Shown: positions 47,495-55,837, numbered from the stretch's first letter. The stretch is 64,000 bases of DNA from Halorientalis pallida (GCF_004118325.1 NZ_RDFA01000001.1:480424-544423), one strand, 5' to 3'. A program made the numbers and translations. The notes: generated by a model from the letters alone, not told the origin.

Positions 47495-47758
47495 TTAGCA
47501 CGTGTCGAGTTCGGTCAGCAACCGTTCTCGGGTCGTGGAGTCGAGGTCGGCGGCGGCACGGTCGGTGAACGGGGAGACCAGGAGCGTCGCGAGCGCGCGG
47601 TCGGTCTTGGACTCGATGCGGTCGATGGCCTTCTCGACGGACTCGATGGACTCCTCTCGTGTCGCGGCGATCTCCTCGACGGAGTGGTCGTCCAGCATCG
47701 CGGCGATCTCGCGTTCGCCGTGGCTCAGGATGGATGGGCGGGCGGTGTCGTCGGACAT
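47495..47758 (-). CDS. Small helical protein, hypothetical
   Basis: An 87-aa acidic, helix-rich protein (HGEREIAAMLDDHSVEEIAATREESIESVEKAIDRI region; A/E/R-rich, no Gly/Pro in the core). It resembles haloarchaeal hypotheticals, with no named family. The GC-rich frame and ATG start support it. It lies 36 bp downstream of the next minus-strand gene, so an operon is possible. Confidence 0.55.
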   Translation of the reverse strand: MSDDTARPSILSHGEREIAAMLDDHSVEEIAATREESIESVEKAIDRIESKTDRALATLLVSPFTDRAAADLDSTTRERLLTELDTC

Positions 47759-47794
47759 ACTGATAGTTCGACGCGGTCGGGCAAAACGGTGGCG

Positions 47795-48226
47795 TCACCC
47801 CAGTACGGTGACGGAGACTTCGTGGGGGCCGGCCGGCGTGTCCAGCGTGACGGCGTCGACGAACTGATCGGTGACGGCGTCGCGCCAGGCCGCGACGGCC
47901 TCGGTGTGCCGGTCGCGGTGGCGTTCGCGCGTGTACTCGACGGTGGGGTCCCCGCGAAGGGCGTCTTCGGTCTCGGCGGGCGTCGGATACGACGGCGCGG
48001 CGTCGGTCACGAGAGCGTCGGGAGCGACGTGTATCGGTGCCGGTTCGTCGTCGTACTCGGTCGTGCTGTCGCGATGGATCCGGGCGCGCATCCGCCCGCT
48101 AAACGGCGGGGTTACTCGCAGGACGGGGTCCTGCCCGCTCCGCCGGACCGCCTCCAGTGCGGTGACTACGTCCTCGGCGGCGACCGCGATCGAACGGATC
48201 GCCGTCGGATCGGGAGATCCAGTCAT
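47795..48226 (-). CDS. Conserved haloarchaeal hypothetical protein
   Basis: A 143-aa soluble protein. The N-terminal helix AIRSIAVAAEDVVTALEAV and the strand VLRVTPPFSGRMRARIHR recall a widespread haloarchaeal hypothetical, but no function is known. The centre has a P/E/D-rich part and the C-terminus a strand pair (VDAVTLDTPAGPHEVSVTVL). Confidence 0.65.
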   Translation of the reverse strand: MTGSPDPTAIRSIAVAAEDVVTALEAVRRSGQDPVLRVTPPFSGRMRARIHRDSTTEYDDEPAPIHVAPDALVTDAAPSYPTPAETEDALRGDPTVEYTRERHRDRHTEAVAAWRDAVTDQFVDAVTLDTPAGPHEVSVTVLG

Positions 48227-48270
48227 AGAGGTGGATGTCGGCCCACAGTATTGAGGGTTCCCGTCCCCGC

Positions 48271-49227
48271 TCAGTCGCCTGCCACGCTCTGGTGCTGCAC
48301 GTCCGCGATGAGGTCGTCGATCGCCTGGTTGATATCGCCCACTTCGTCGGTCTGGTCGTCGAGTTCGGTGCTGATCTCGTCGACTGAGTCGACGATGTCG
48401 GCGGCGTTCTCGGTCGATTCGTCGATCATGCTGGCGACTTCCTCGGTCGAGGCGGCCTGCTCGTCGGTCGCGGTGGCGACCTCTTCGATTCCGTTGTTGA
48501 CTTCTCGGACGGTCTCGCTGATCTCTTCGAGCGTGTCCATGGCGTCGTCGACGGACTCGATTCCCCCCTCGATGCGCTCGTTGTTCTGCTCGAGGCTGCC
48601 GACGGCCTGTTCCGTGTTCTCTTGGATCTCCTCGATCATGGCCTCGATCTCGCCGGCCTGGGTCTGTGACTCGCCAGCGAGGTCCTTGATCTCGTCCGCG
48701 ACGACCGCGAAGCCCTCGCCAGCCTGGCCGGCACGGGCGGCCTCGATGGAGGCGTTCAGCGCGAGGATGTTCGTCTGGTCGGCGATATCGTTGATTATCT
48801 CGACGATCTCGTCGATCTCTTGGACACTCGACTGGATCGTCCGCACGTCCTCGGCGACGCTGTCGGCCGCCGCCTGGATCTCCTCCATCGCATCGACGAC
48901 CTCCTCCGCCGAGTCCTGCCCCTCGTCGGCGAGGTCCCGGGCCTCTTCGCTGGCGGCAGCGACCTCCTCGGCCGACGAGGCGATCTCCTCGACCGAGGCC
49001 GACAGCGTCGACACCTCGTTTGCCACTTCGGACATGCCCTGGTGTTGTTCGCGAGCCAGCGCCGAGATCTCCCGGGTCCGTTCGGCGATCTCGACCGACG
49101 AATCCTCCAGTTCGGCGATCGACGTCCGGATCTCGCTGGCCGCGTCGTGGTCGTAGCCCGCGTTACGGTCGATATCCTGTTCGATATCGTCTTGAATGTC
49201 TTCTTCGAGACCGCCGTCACGGGACAT
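48271..49227 (-). CDS. Soluble methyl-accepting chemotaxis transducer
   Basis: A 318-aa protein consisting almost only of the MCP signalling domain. The hairpin tip reads EIINDIADQTNILALNASIEAARAG with EGFAVVADEIKDLA; both flanks are long heptad-repeat helices rich in E, D and A. It has no membrane segment or recognisable sensor domain, so it is cytosolic. ATG 49227 is preferred; a TTG/ATG further upstream adds a few residues. It is divergent from nothing and lies downstream of a PAS-GAF-HTH_10 regulator. Confidence 0.88.
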   Translation of the reverse strand: MSRDGGLEEDIQDDIEQDIDRNAGYDHDAASEIRTSIAELEDSSVEIAERTREISALAREQHQGMSEVANEVSTLSASVEEIASSAEEVAAASEEARDLADEGQDSAEEVVDAMEEIQAAADSVAEDVRTIQSSVQEIDEIVEIINDIADQTNILALNASIEAARAGQAGEGFAVVADEIKDLAGESQTQAGEIEAMIEEIQENTEQAVGSLEQNNERIEGGIESVDDAMDTLEEISETVREVNNGIEEVATATDEQAASTEEVASMIDESTENAADIVDSVDEISTELDDQTDEVGDINQAIDDLIADVQHQSVAGD

Positions 49228-49320
49228 TGTTGACGGATGGAAGGGAACTTGCAACAAAACGGTGACTGTCCGGCTGTCAGCATTGATAATCGAATGTTAG
49301 CCCGTTTTACAGGTCCCGCG

Positions 49321-50937
49321 CTACTGCCGGTCGCGCTCGAAGAAGGAGTCGAGCAGTTTCCGCTCTGCCACCCGGAGGTGCTGGTGGAAGGTAGAGCGGG
49401 AGATGTCCATCATCGCGGCGAGTTCGTCGCCGTCGACGGCACGCGGCCAGTCGAAGAAGCCGCTGTAATACGCCGTCCGGAGCGCGGTCAGCTGTCGGTC
49501 CGTCAGCCGCTCTTCGAGCCCGGCGCGGAACTCCTGACGGGTCTGGACGGGGCGTTCGTGTTCGTGGTAGCCGGCGAGTTCGGTGCCCTCGTACCGGTCC
49601 GCGACGAGTTCGAAGAGCGCCCGGGCGTCGGCCTCCCGGGACAGTTCGACGGTGAAGGCCATCTCGCCGTCCTCACTGGTGATCTCTTTCGTGACTGCGC
49701 CCCTGTCGACGAGGAGTTCGACGAGCGAGCCGGAGATCGTCAGTTGCAGGAGACAGCCGTCGTCGTGATCGGCCAGCACCGTCACGTCGGAAACGGCCTC
49801 CTGCTCGGTCGCGAACGAGCGGACCACTTCGGGGTCACAGCCTTCGACGGTGTAGAACTCGCGGAGCGCGCCGTTCGAGCCGTAGACCGACCCGGAGTAG
49901 GAGAACCGACAGTCGAGTTCGGTCGAGGCCGCGTTGAGCAGGAGCGTCGAATCGTCGACGGTGAACTCCATCTCGACGATCCGGTCGGCCGTGAGCGTGC
50001 GCTTGCTCTCCAGGGCGTCGATGGCGTTGGCGGTGGCCCGCCCGAGCGCCTCCAGGACGATCTGCTCGCGCTCGTCGAAGGCGTCGGGGTTGCCCGCACA
50101 GACGGTGAGGACGCCGTACTCGCTCTCGCGGTTGCCGATCGGGACCGAGATGACCGCCTCGATGCCCGCGTCCCCGTAGCGCCGCCCGACGGCCGAACCG
50201 CCGTCGACCGTCGAGACGATCTGTCCGCTCCCGGTCGCGAACGCCCGCGCGCTCGGCGTCGGTGCGTCGGCCTCCAGCGCGACCGTCTCGTCGTCGAGAT
50301 CCACGTCGGCCGGTCCCGCGGCTGCCCGGACGCGGAGTCGTTCCTCGGAGATGCCGGCGCTCCCGATCCAGGCGAACAGATAGGGATCGGTGTCGGCCAG
50401 GCGCTCACAGACGCCGTGTTCGATCTCGTCCCTGGAGACCGATTCGACGAGCAACTGGGTGATGTCCTGGACGAGGCCGTTGATTCGGTCGACGAGGTGT
50501 TCGAGGTTCTGACGCTCCTGCTGGGCCTGGCGGGCGTTGTCCTGGGCCTCCAGTTCGGCGAGCCGTCGGTCCGTGATGTCGATGTGTGCGACGGTCGCGA
50601 AGTTGCCGTCACCGATGGTGAACGGCGTGGCACGCATCAGGAACCAACTCTGTCCCTCGGGCGTGTGACAGGGATATTCGAGCGTGAACTCCTCGCACTC
50701 GCCGTCGAGAACCTGCCTGATCCCCCGGACCGCCTCGATGGCGTAGTCGTCCTCGGTCGGATCGACCGAATCGAAGTAGTTGAACCCCTCCGCGTCCGCT
50801 TCGGCACCGGCGGTCCCGTCACCCGAAGCCCCCCAGGAACTGTTGGTGAACAGAATGTGTCCCTCCTCGTCCAGCACAGCGATCTGACTCGACAGCGTAT
50901 CGAGGGCTGCTCTGGCTATCGATTCGGTGACTTCCAT
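49321..50937 (-). CDS. PAS-GAF-HTH_10 (Bat-like) regulator
   Basis: A 538-aa regulator. The PAS domain spans about residues 10-125 (LSSQIAVLDEEGHILFTN, HIDITDRR). A coiled coil (about 130-165) leads to a GAF domain (about 190-315). Then comes a bacterioopsin-activator-type domain and the C-terminal HTH_10 (RQLTALRTAYYSGFFDWPR, then MMDISRSTFHQHLRVAERKLL). This is the architecture of Bat-type proteins, which sense light, redox or small ligands. Targets unknown. Confidence 0.88.
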   Translation of the reverse strand: MEVTESIARAALDTLSSQIAVLDEEGHILFTNSSWGASGDGTAGAEADAEGFNYFDSVDPTEDDYAIEAVRGIRQVLDGECEEFTLEYPCHTPEGQSWFLMRATPFTIGDGNFATVAHIDITDRRLAELEAQDNARQAQQERQNLEHLVDRINGLVQDITQLLVESVSRDEIEHGVCERLADTDPYLFAWIGSAGISEERLRVRAAAGPADVDLDDETVALEADAPTPSARAFATGSGQIVSTVDGGSAVGRRYGDAGIEAVISVPIGNRESEYGVLTVCAGNPDAFDEREQIVLEALGRATANAIDALESKRTLTADRIVEMEFTVDDSTLLLNAASTELDCRFSYSGSVYGSNGALREFYTVEGCDPEVVRSFATEQEAVSDVTVLADHDDGCLLQLTISGSLVELLVDRGAVTKEITSEDGEMAFTVELSREADARALFELVADRYEGTELAGYHEHERPVQTRQEFRAGLEERLTDRQLTALRTAYYSGFFDWPRAVDGDELAAMMDISRSTFHQHLRVAERKLLDSFFERDRQ

Positions 50938-51035
50938 TCAGTCCCTTTCGGTGCCGCAGACGCATAAAAATCCCCCTCGGCCGGTCGCCGTCGACCCCCG
51001 AAAACCGTCACACGGGGGCTCACCGAACGGCGGCG

Positions 51036-51740
51036 TCACTCGGGCGCGACCCGTGAGAGCACCGGAATCTCGGCCCGGCGCTCCGCCGTGAGCAGCGTCC
51101 AGTCGACGCCCGCCGGCTTCTCGCTACCCTCGGTCCGGTGGGTCCGCTCGGGCGTCACGACCAGATCGACCGGTACGTCGTGGTGCCCCGTCGGCACGTC
51201 CGTCTCGACCACCTGTCGCTCGTGGACGGTCGTCGCGACCGGCGTCGCACCGTCGACCAGCCCCAGTTCCCGCAGCACCGCGAACTCCAGATCGCTGTAC
51301 CCCTCGCCTTTTCCCACCCGAGCGCCGTCGGCAGTGACGGCGACGCTCCCCGAGACGATCAGATCGACGGGCGCCATCGCGTCGGGACCCACCTGTACGC
51401 CGACTTCGGCGGAGCCACCGACCGTCGTCGCGTGGTCGATGTCCTCGACTTCCGCGGGATCGAGCCGCAGGAAACACTCTTCGTCGCGGAGTCGCGGCAC
51501 GGCCATGTAGACCGTCTTCCCCTGTCGCAGGGCCGCACGCCGGACCGGAAGCTGTGGCGCGTCTGGATTCGCCTTGATCACCTCGGCGTCGCGCCACACC
51601 CTGGTGTCGGTCAGCCGCTCGGCGGCGTCGTCCGCACCCGCGAAGTTGGGGATGCGCCCGTGTGGCGGGAACGGAAACCGTGCTTCGCCACTCTCCTCGA
51701 GGTCGTCCCAGACGCGCTCGCGGAGGGTTTCTTTGCCCAT
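51036..51740 (-). CDS. 5-formyltetrahydrofolate cyclo-ligase
   Basis: A 234-aa MTHFS-family enzyme. Residues near the start (MGKETLRERVWDDL) and the ATP/metal motif VGKGEGYSDLEFA (about 150) are typical; TTVHERQVV is also conserved. It recycles 5-formyl-THF to methenyl-THF. ATG 51740 places the start exactly at the conserved N-terminus; upstream codons are extra. Confidence 0.88.
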   Translation of the reverse strand: MGKETLRERVWDDLEESGEARFPFPPHGRIPNFAGADDAAERLTDTRVWRDAEVIKANPDAPQLPVRRAALRQGKTVYMAVPRLRDEECFLRLDPAEVEDIDHATTVGGSAEVGVQVGPDAMAPVDLIVSGSVAVTADGARVGKGEGYSDLEFAVLRELGLVDGATPVATTVHERQVVETDVPTGHHDVPVDLVVTPERTHRTEGSEKPAGVDWTLLTAERRAEIPVLSRVAPE

Positions 51741-51850
51741 ACCCGAACCCAGCGGTGCCACCGTCATCAGCCTTCAGGACGACGCCGGTGTCTTAAACAG
51801 CCACAAAATGTTCGCACAACGGCTACCCCCCAGTCTCTCCACTCGGGTGT

Positions 51851-52027
51851 ATGAGCAGCGTTGACAAGACTGGTGGGGGCGAGGGAGCGAGCGATTCCAG
51901 GACCGAGACACACGGACCACCGGCGGTGCGGACGGTCGAGGGCTCGTCGGACCGGACGGTGTTCACCGAAGCGGGCAACACCGACGCCTGGATCGCGACC
52001 GACTACGTCAGCGACGTACAGCGGTAG
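51851..52027 (+). CDS. 58-aa DUF7331-type small protein
   Basis: An ATG-to-TAG frame of 58 residues. The C-terminal half TVFTEAGNTDAWIATDYVSD is the conserved core of a widespread haloarchaeal small-protein family (recalled as DUF7331). The N-terminal half is a G/S/E-rich linker. Function unknown. Confidence 0.82.
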   Translation: MSSVDKTGGGEGASDSRTETHGPPAVRTVEGSSDRTVFTEAGNTDAWIATDYVSDVQR

Positions 52028-52111
52028 CCGCCCGCTCTGGGAGTGTCGTCCGACCGCCGACCAGCCACGGCACTCGTCTCCCCCAGGTTCCCCGCCCACC
52101 GCCGGGTCGGT

Positions 52112-52257
52112 CTGAGCAGTCGCTCACACGAGGTTCGCGACGGAAGGAAATGCCCGGGGAGGGCTCCGAACCACGGGAAGACCGCGGGCCTTCCCTGCCC
52201 TGCGCTCACTGCGTTCGCGCAGGACCTACCGGGTTCTCCGCCCACCACCGAGGTGTT
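52112..52257 (-). repeat. 146-bp tandem repeat unit 1 with tRNA-Met 3' end
   Basis: Contains at 52151-52172 the last 22 nt of the tRNA-Met gene (T-loop, T-stem, acceptor 3' strand, discriminator), plus 39 bp of its downstream flank. The other 85 bp hold a GGGAAG/CTTCCC hairpin and a CTGCGC/GCGCAG hairpin. It appears identical to unit 2. Confidence 0.9.
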
Positions 52258-52403
52258 CTGAGCAGTCGCTCACACGAGGTTCGCGACGGAAGGAAATGCC
52301 CGGGGAGGGCTCCGAACCACGGGAAGACCGCGGGCCTTCCCTGCCCTGCGCTCACTGCGTTCGCGCAGGACCTACCGGGTTCTCCGCCCACCACCGAGGT
52401 GTT
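52258..52403 (-). repeat. 146-bp tandem repeat unit 2 with tRNA-Met 3' end
   Basis: Second copy in direct tandem with unit 1. The tRNA fragment is at 52297-52318. The next 61 bp (52404-52464) repeat the first part again and merge with the genuine tRNA gene, giving the order A-B-A-B-A. Confidence 0.9.
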
Positions 52404-52442
52404 CTGAGCAGTCGCTCACACGAGGTTCGCGACGGAAGGAAA

Positions 52443-52582
52443 TGCCCGGGGAGGGCTCCGAACCCTCGATCTCCGCATGTCCCAGGTTCGAGGCTGACGG
52501 GCCTCAGGGACCGGGAGCGACGCCGCGCACGAGTCTCGAAACCCTATGAGTGCGGCGCTATGTCCAGCTAAGCCACCCGGGC
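52443..52582 (-). tRNA. tRNA-Met (CAU, elongator) with intron
   Basis: 140 nt including a 66-nt intron. Acceptor stem GCCCGGG/CCCGGGC is perfect, the anticodon stem is CCGCA/TGCGG and the loop is CTCATAA with CAU anticodon. The T-arm is GAGGG-TTCGGAG-CCCTC, the discriminator base is A and CCA is not encoded. Exon 1 is 52545-52582 and exon 2 is 52443-52478; splicing gives 74 nt. The intron after position 37 is the usual archaeal site, and an intron in this tRNA is known from haloarchaea. A T/C-rich stretch directly 3' could terminate transcription. Confidence 0.93.
52479..52544 (-). other. tRNA-Met intron (66 nt)
   Basis: Inserted between positions 37 and 38, where the bulge-helix-bulge endonuclease acts. 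Boundaries were set by the anticodon stem pairing, so they may be off by one or two bases. The intron is GC-rich and can fold on itself. Confidence 0.75.
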
Positions 52583-52639
52583 TCAGTGTGCACCCGGTCC
52601 TAAACGAGTGGTCGTCTTTAACCTTCCCATCTCCGGCGG

Positions 52640-54601
52640 CTATCCCCGCCGCTGCAAGCGAATCCCACACACGACGATCGCCAGCGCGACGAGCCCGACG
52701 ACCACCCCGAAGCCCACACCTTCGGCCTCGGTGACGCGCGGACCGACGACGGTTCCAGTGGGCGTCGCCACCGTCCGGTTCTCCGTGCCGATAGCCGCCG
52801 CTCCGTCCGGCGCCACCGTCGTCGCCACCTCGACTCGCGTCCGGTCGGTCGTGGTCGCCGGTGGCGTAGTCGTCGTCGGCCGCTCCGGCGGCGACTGCAC
52901 GGGCCCTGAGATTCCCCCCTCCACATCGTTCAGGTCGGGAATACCACCGTCCCCACCGGCGGCGTCGCCACCACCGTCGTTCTCGGCCTCTTCGTCGTCG
53001 TCCTCACCACCGTCGTTCTCGGCCTCTTCGTCGTCGTCCTCACCACCGTCGTTCTCGGCCTCTTCGTCGTCGTCCTCGTTCACGGCGTCGTCACCGCCAG
53101 CGTCGTTTCCACCGTCGGCGTCAGCGCCCGAACCGCCGGCCGGGTCGGGCGCTACGTCGACACCACTACCGCCGTCGGAGCCACCACCGCCGGCCGATTC
53201 GTTCGCGCCGTCACCGCCGTCCGACCCGTCCGAGCCGGTAGACTGTCGTGACTCTGACGTTCCCGCTGACTCGGGGGTGTCGGTCGCGGCCGGATCGGGC
53301 GTCGCCGGCGCGCCCGGCGTGTCCGGATCGGTGACCGTACCCTGTTCGGTCGGTGTGTTCGGCGTCCCCGCCGTACCCTGTTCGGTCGGGGTCGCTCCCG
53401 GTGCTGGCGTGCCGCCACTCGGCGTCGCCGCTGCCGGTGTGCCGTCGTCCGGCTCCGCCGTCGGCTCGGGCTCGGCTTGCGTGTCCGTTCCCGTGTCGGC
53501 CGGCGTCGATTCGACGGGTGTCTCCGCGTCCGTTCCGTCGACCGGCGTCCCCGTCTCTTCCGGCGTGGACTGTGGCGTGGGCTGGTCGGTGTTCGGAGTC
53601 GCCCCGTCGGGCGAGTCGTCTGCGCCCCGGTCGGGCGTCGATTGCGGAGTCTCGTCGGCTGGCTGGCTCGTCGTCGAGTCGTCGTCGGTCCCGTCCTCGT
53701 CGTCAGTTTCGTCCTCGTCGTCAGTTTCGTCCTCGTCGTCGAGGGCGTCCTCGATGCGGTCGAGCAGATCCTCGTCGTCGATGTCGTCTTCCTCGCCATC
53801 GTCGACGGGCTGGCCCTCGCCCCCGTCATCCGTGGGCTGGCCACCGCTTCCGGTCTCGCCCTCCTCGGTCTCCTCGCCGTCGTCTTCAGTCTCCGCTTCG
53901 TCCGCCTCGCCGTCGTCTTCAGTCTCCGCTTCGTCCGCCTCGCCGTCGTCTTCAGTCTCCGCTTCGTCCGCCTCGCCGTCGTCGGTCACGTCTTCGTCGC
54001 CGGCTGTCCCCTCGGGTCCGTCGGTCGGTTCCGGCACCGTAGCGTCGTCGGGGGTCCCCGTCTCCGGGTCGTCGTCGGGTTCCGGTGTGTCCGCGTCAGG
54101 GGTGTCTGTCTCCGCGGTCCCCGCGGGTTCGCCGTCGGAACCGGACGGGGTTGCCTGCTCCGGGTCGATGTCGGGTTCCGGAGTTCCCGGTTCGTCCGGC
54201 GTCGACTCGGCGGGCGTCGGCTCCTGATCGGGGTCGATGTCGGGTTCCGGAGTTCCCGGTTCGTCCGGCGTCGACTCGGCGGGCGTCGGCTCCTGATCGG
54301 GGTCGATGTCGGGTTCGGGCGTTCCGGCGTCCGTCGCGGGTGCGTCCTGTGTGGCTGGGTCGGGGTCCGTCGCAGTGTCGTCGGCGGGGTCCTCGGCCGT
54401 CGCAGGGTCGTCGGCGGGCTCTTCGGGGGTCGGGTCGGCGTCGGAGTCCGGCGCGGGGGTGGCTCCGGTGTCGTTCTCCTGGACCGCGAAAGATGGGGGG
54501 GCGTCAGCCGCGGCGGTGACGGCGAGGGCCGCGGAGACGCCCAGCGTGCACAGTGCGAGGACCGACAGGCCGGTGACCAGCGGCGAGGCGAGACGTGACA
54601 C
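52640..54601 (-). CDS. Large acidic repeat-containing surface protein
   Basis: A predicted 653-aa protein. The N-terminal helix (SPLVTGLSVLALCTLGVSAAL) serves as signal or anchor. The long middle is almost only D, E, T, P, G, S and A, and includes in-frame repeats: a 23-aa unit (PDIDPDQEPTPAE...) twice plus a partial copy, an 11-aa unit (TEDDGEADEAE) three times, and a 12-aa unit (NDGGEDDDEEAE) three times. A C-terminal helix VGFGVVVGLVALAIVVCGI with RLQRRG resembles a PGF-CTERM sorting tail but lacks the PGF motif. GTG 54601 is the best start. A cell-surface stalk is inferred. Confidence 0.7.
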   Translation of the reverse strand: MSRLASPLVTGLSVLALCTLGVSAALAVTAAADAPPSFAVQENDTGATPAPDSDADPTPEEPADDPATAEDPADDTATDPDPATQDAPATDAGTPEPDIDPDQEPTPAESTPDEPGTPEPDIDPDQEPTPAESTPDEPGTPEPDIDPEQATPSGSDGEPAGTAETDTPDADTPEPDDDPETGTPDDATVPEPTDGPEGTAGDEDVTDDGEADEAETEDDGEADEAETEDDGEADEAETEDDGEETEEGETGSGGQPTDDGGEGQPVDDGEEDDIDDEDLLDRIEDALDDEDETDDEDETDDEDGTDDDSTTSQPADETPQSTPDRGADDSPDGATPNTDQPTPQSTPEETGTPVDGTDAETPVESTPADTGTDTQAEPEPTAEPDDGTPAAATPSGGTPAPGATPTEQGTAGTPNTPTEQGTVTDPDTPGAPATPDPAATDTPESAGTSESRQSTGSDGSDGGDGANESAGGGGSDGGSGVDVAPDPAGGSGADADGGNDAGGDDAVNEDDDEEAENDGGEDDDEEAENDGGEDDDEEAENDGGGDAAGGDGGIPDLNDVEGGISGPVQSPPERPTTTTPPATTTDRTRVEVATTVAPDGAAAIGTENRTVATPTGTVVGPRVTEAEGVGFGVVVGLVALAIVVCGIRLQRRG

Positions 54602-54732
54602 GACCGATGGCTCGGCGAGGACGAGAATTGTTACGCGGGGGATATTCCAGCGGCAAGCCGGGCTTATCTCGCCGGGGTCGGGGTAAGCGGGTTGTACCGC
54701 ACGCGGAGACCGGCGGGCCACACCACCCGCGG

Positions 54733-54739
54733 ATTTAAG
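54733..54739 (+). promoter_or_regulatory. TATA-like box of the DUF7115-type gene
   Basis: ATTTAAG, 25-31 nt before the ATG at 54764. Confidence 0.5.
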
Positions 54740-54763
54740 CCACCCGGCAAGTACACAACGACC

Positions 54764-55837
54764 ATGGAGATTCCTGACCTCGTCCGGGACGCGCTCGGGG
54801 GCGAGGACGTCGAGTTGGGCGTCAACCTCGGTGACGAAGACGTCGTCTGTCTCACGCCGACCCGGACGCTCCTGTACCGAGCCGAAGGGCTGTTGAGCGA
54901 CGAGAAAGTCCAGGAGTTCCCCCACGACGTGGAGTGGTTGGACGTGAAGGAAGGGCGCCGCAAGACGAAGTTCGTCCTCGAGTACGTCGAGGGCACACGA
55001 AAGTTCGGCGTCCCGGGCAACCGCGACGGGGCGGTGCTCGAACTGCTGTTGACCGGTATCCTCCGGGCCGACGGCGTGACCGACCCCGACGAGTCGGTCG
55101 CCGGTGCCTTCCGGTTCAGCGAACTCGTGTTGATCGTCACCGACGAACGGGTCGTCCGCCACATCGGCTCGGCCGTCTGGACCGAGGATTACGAGGAGTA
55201 CCCCTTCTCCGACCTCACCGGCCTCTCCTTCGAGCAGGGCAACGTCGCCACGGAGGTCGTCCTCGAGATCGACGGCCGACCCAAACGGATCAAGACACCC
55301 AACGAGCAGGCCCGCAAGGTCCAGCAAGTCGTCGAGAACGCCGTCTTCGACTTCTACGGCGTGGGCAGTCTGGACGAGTTGAACGCCACCATCGGCGTCG
55401 AAGAGGACGGAGAGGGAGGGCACGAGGACACCGAGGGCAGCAGCGACATCGACATCGGGGGCGGCATCGACCCACTGGTCTCCGACGACGAGGAACGGAG
55501 TCCGAGCATCGACGGCCCCACGGCCAGTGGGTCGTCCGGTTCGTCCGAGACGACCGCCCGTGCCGAGTCCCGATCCCGGAGCGACAGCGAGAACGACACC
55601 GCGTCGGGAGCGGCCGAACGACGGGAACGGGCCGCCGACGCCGGCGGTAGTAGGGCGAGCGCCACCGAGTCGGGAGCCCGGAGCCAGGGGTCCGCGGCGG
55701 CGAGTCAACGGGACCTCGACGCCGTGGAGTCACAGCTCGCGGAGTTGACGACGGCGGTCGAACGCCACAACGAGTTGCTCGAGCAGCAACAGCGGACGAT
55801 CAAGAAGTTGATCGAGGAACTGCGCGAAGGGCGCTAG
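54764..55837 (+). CDS. DUF7115-type PH-like/coiled-coil protein
   Basis: A 357-aa protein. Two similar beta-rich halves (CLTPTRTLLYRAEGLLSDE and LIVTDERVVRHIGSAVW) resemble paired PH-like domains, up to about residue 205. An acidic S/G/D-rich linker follows, and the last 45 residues form a coiled coil (AVESQLAELTTAVERHNELL region). It is a known haloarchaeal family (recalled as DUF7115, not certain). Function unknown. Its stop overlaps that of the next, convergent gene in CTAG. Confidence 0.75.
   Translation: MEIPDLVRDALGGEDVELGVNLGDEDVVCLTPTRTLLYRAEGLLSDEKVQEFPHDVEWLDVKEGRRKTKFVLEYVEGTRKFGVPGNRDGAVLELLLTGILRADGVTDPDESVAGAFRFSELVLIVTDERVVRHIGSAVWTEDYEEYPFSDLTGLSFEQGNVATEVVLEIDGRPKRIKTPNEQARKVQQVVENAVFDFYGVGSLDELNATIGVEEDGEGGHEDTEGSSDIDIGGGIDPLVSDDEERSPSIDGPTASGSSGSSETTARAESRSRSDSENDTASGAAERRERAADAGGSRASATESGARSQGSAAASQRDLDAVESQLAELTTAVERHNELLEQQQRTIKKLIEELREGR

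Larger units (their letters stand above)
52028..52442. other. Gene-free region of tRNA-derived tandem repeats
   Basis: 415 bp with no coding frame. It is made of a degenerate repeat fragment (52087-52111) and two full 146-bp repeats, and ends at the 3' end of the tRNA-Met gene. The plus-strand frames through it merely repeat the same peptide and are not coding-like. Confidence 0.8.

Noticed and set aside
52112-52464. Possible CRISPR array
   Set aside because: The repeats are 146 bp in direct tandem with identical 'spacers' and contain tRNA sequence; CRISPR repeats are about 30 bp with unique spacers.
51861-52571. Short plus-strand frames (70-90 aa) over the tRNA repeats
   Set aside because: They are repeats of the same non-coding unit and contain the tRNA 3' end.
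53477-54598. Plus-strand frames through the acidic repeat gene
   Set aside because: All frames stay open because of repeat composition; only the minus-strand frame gives a signal, an acidic body and a tail helix.
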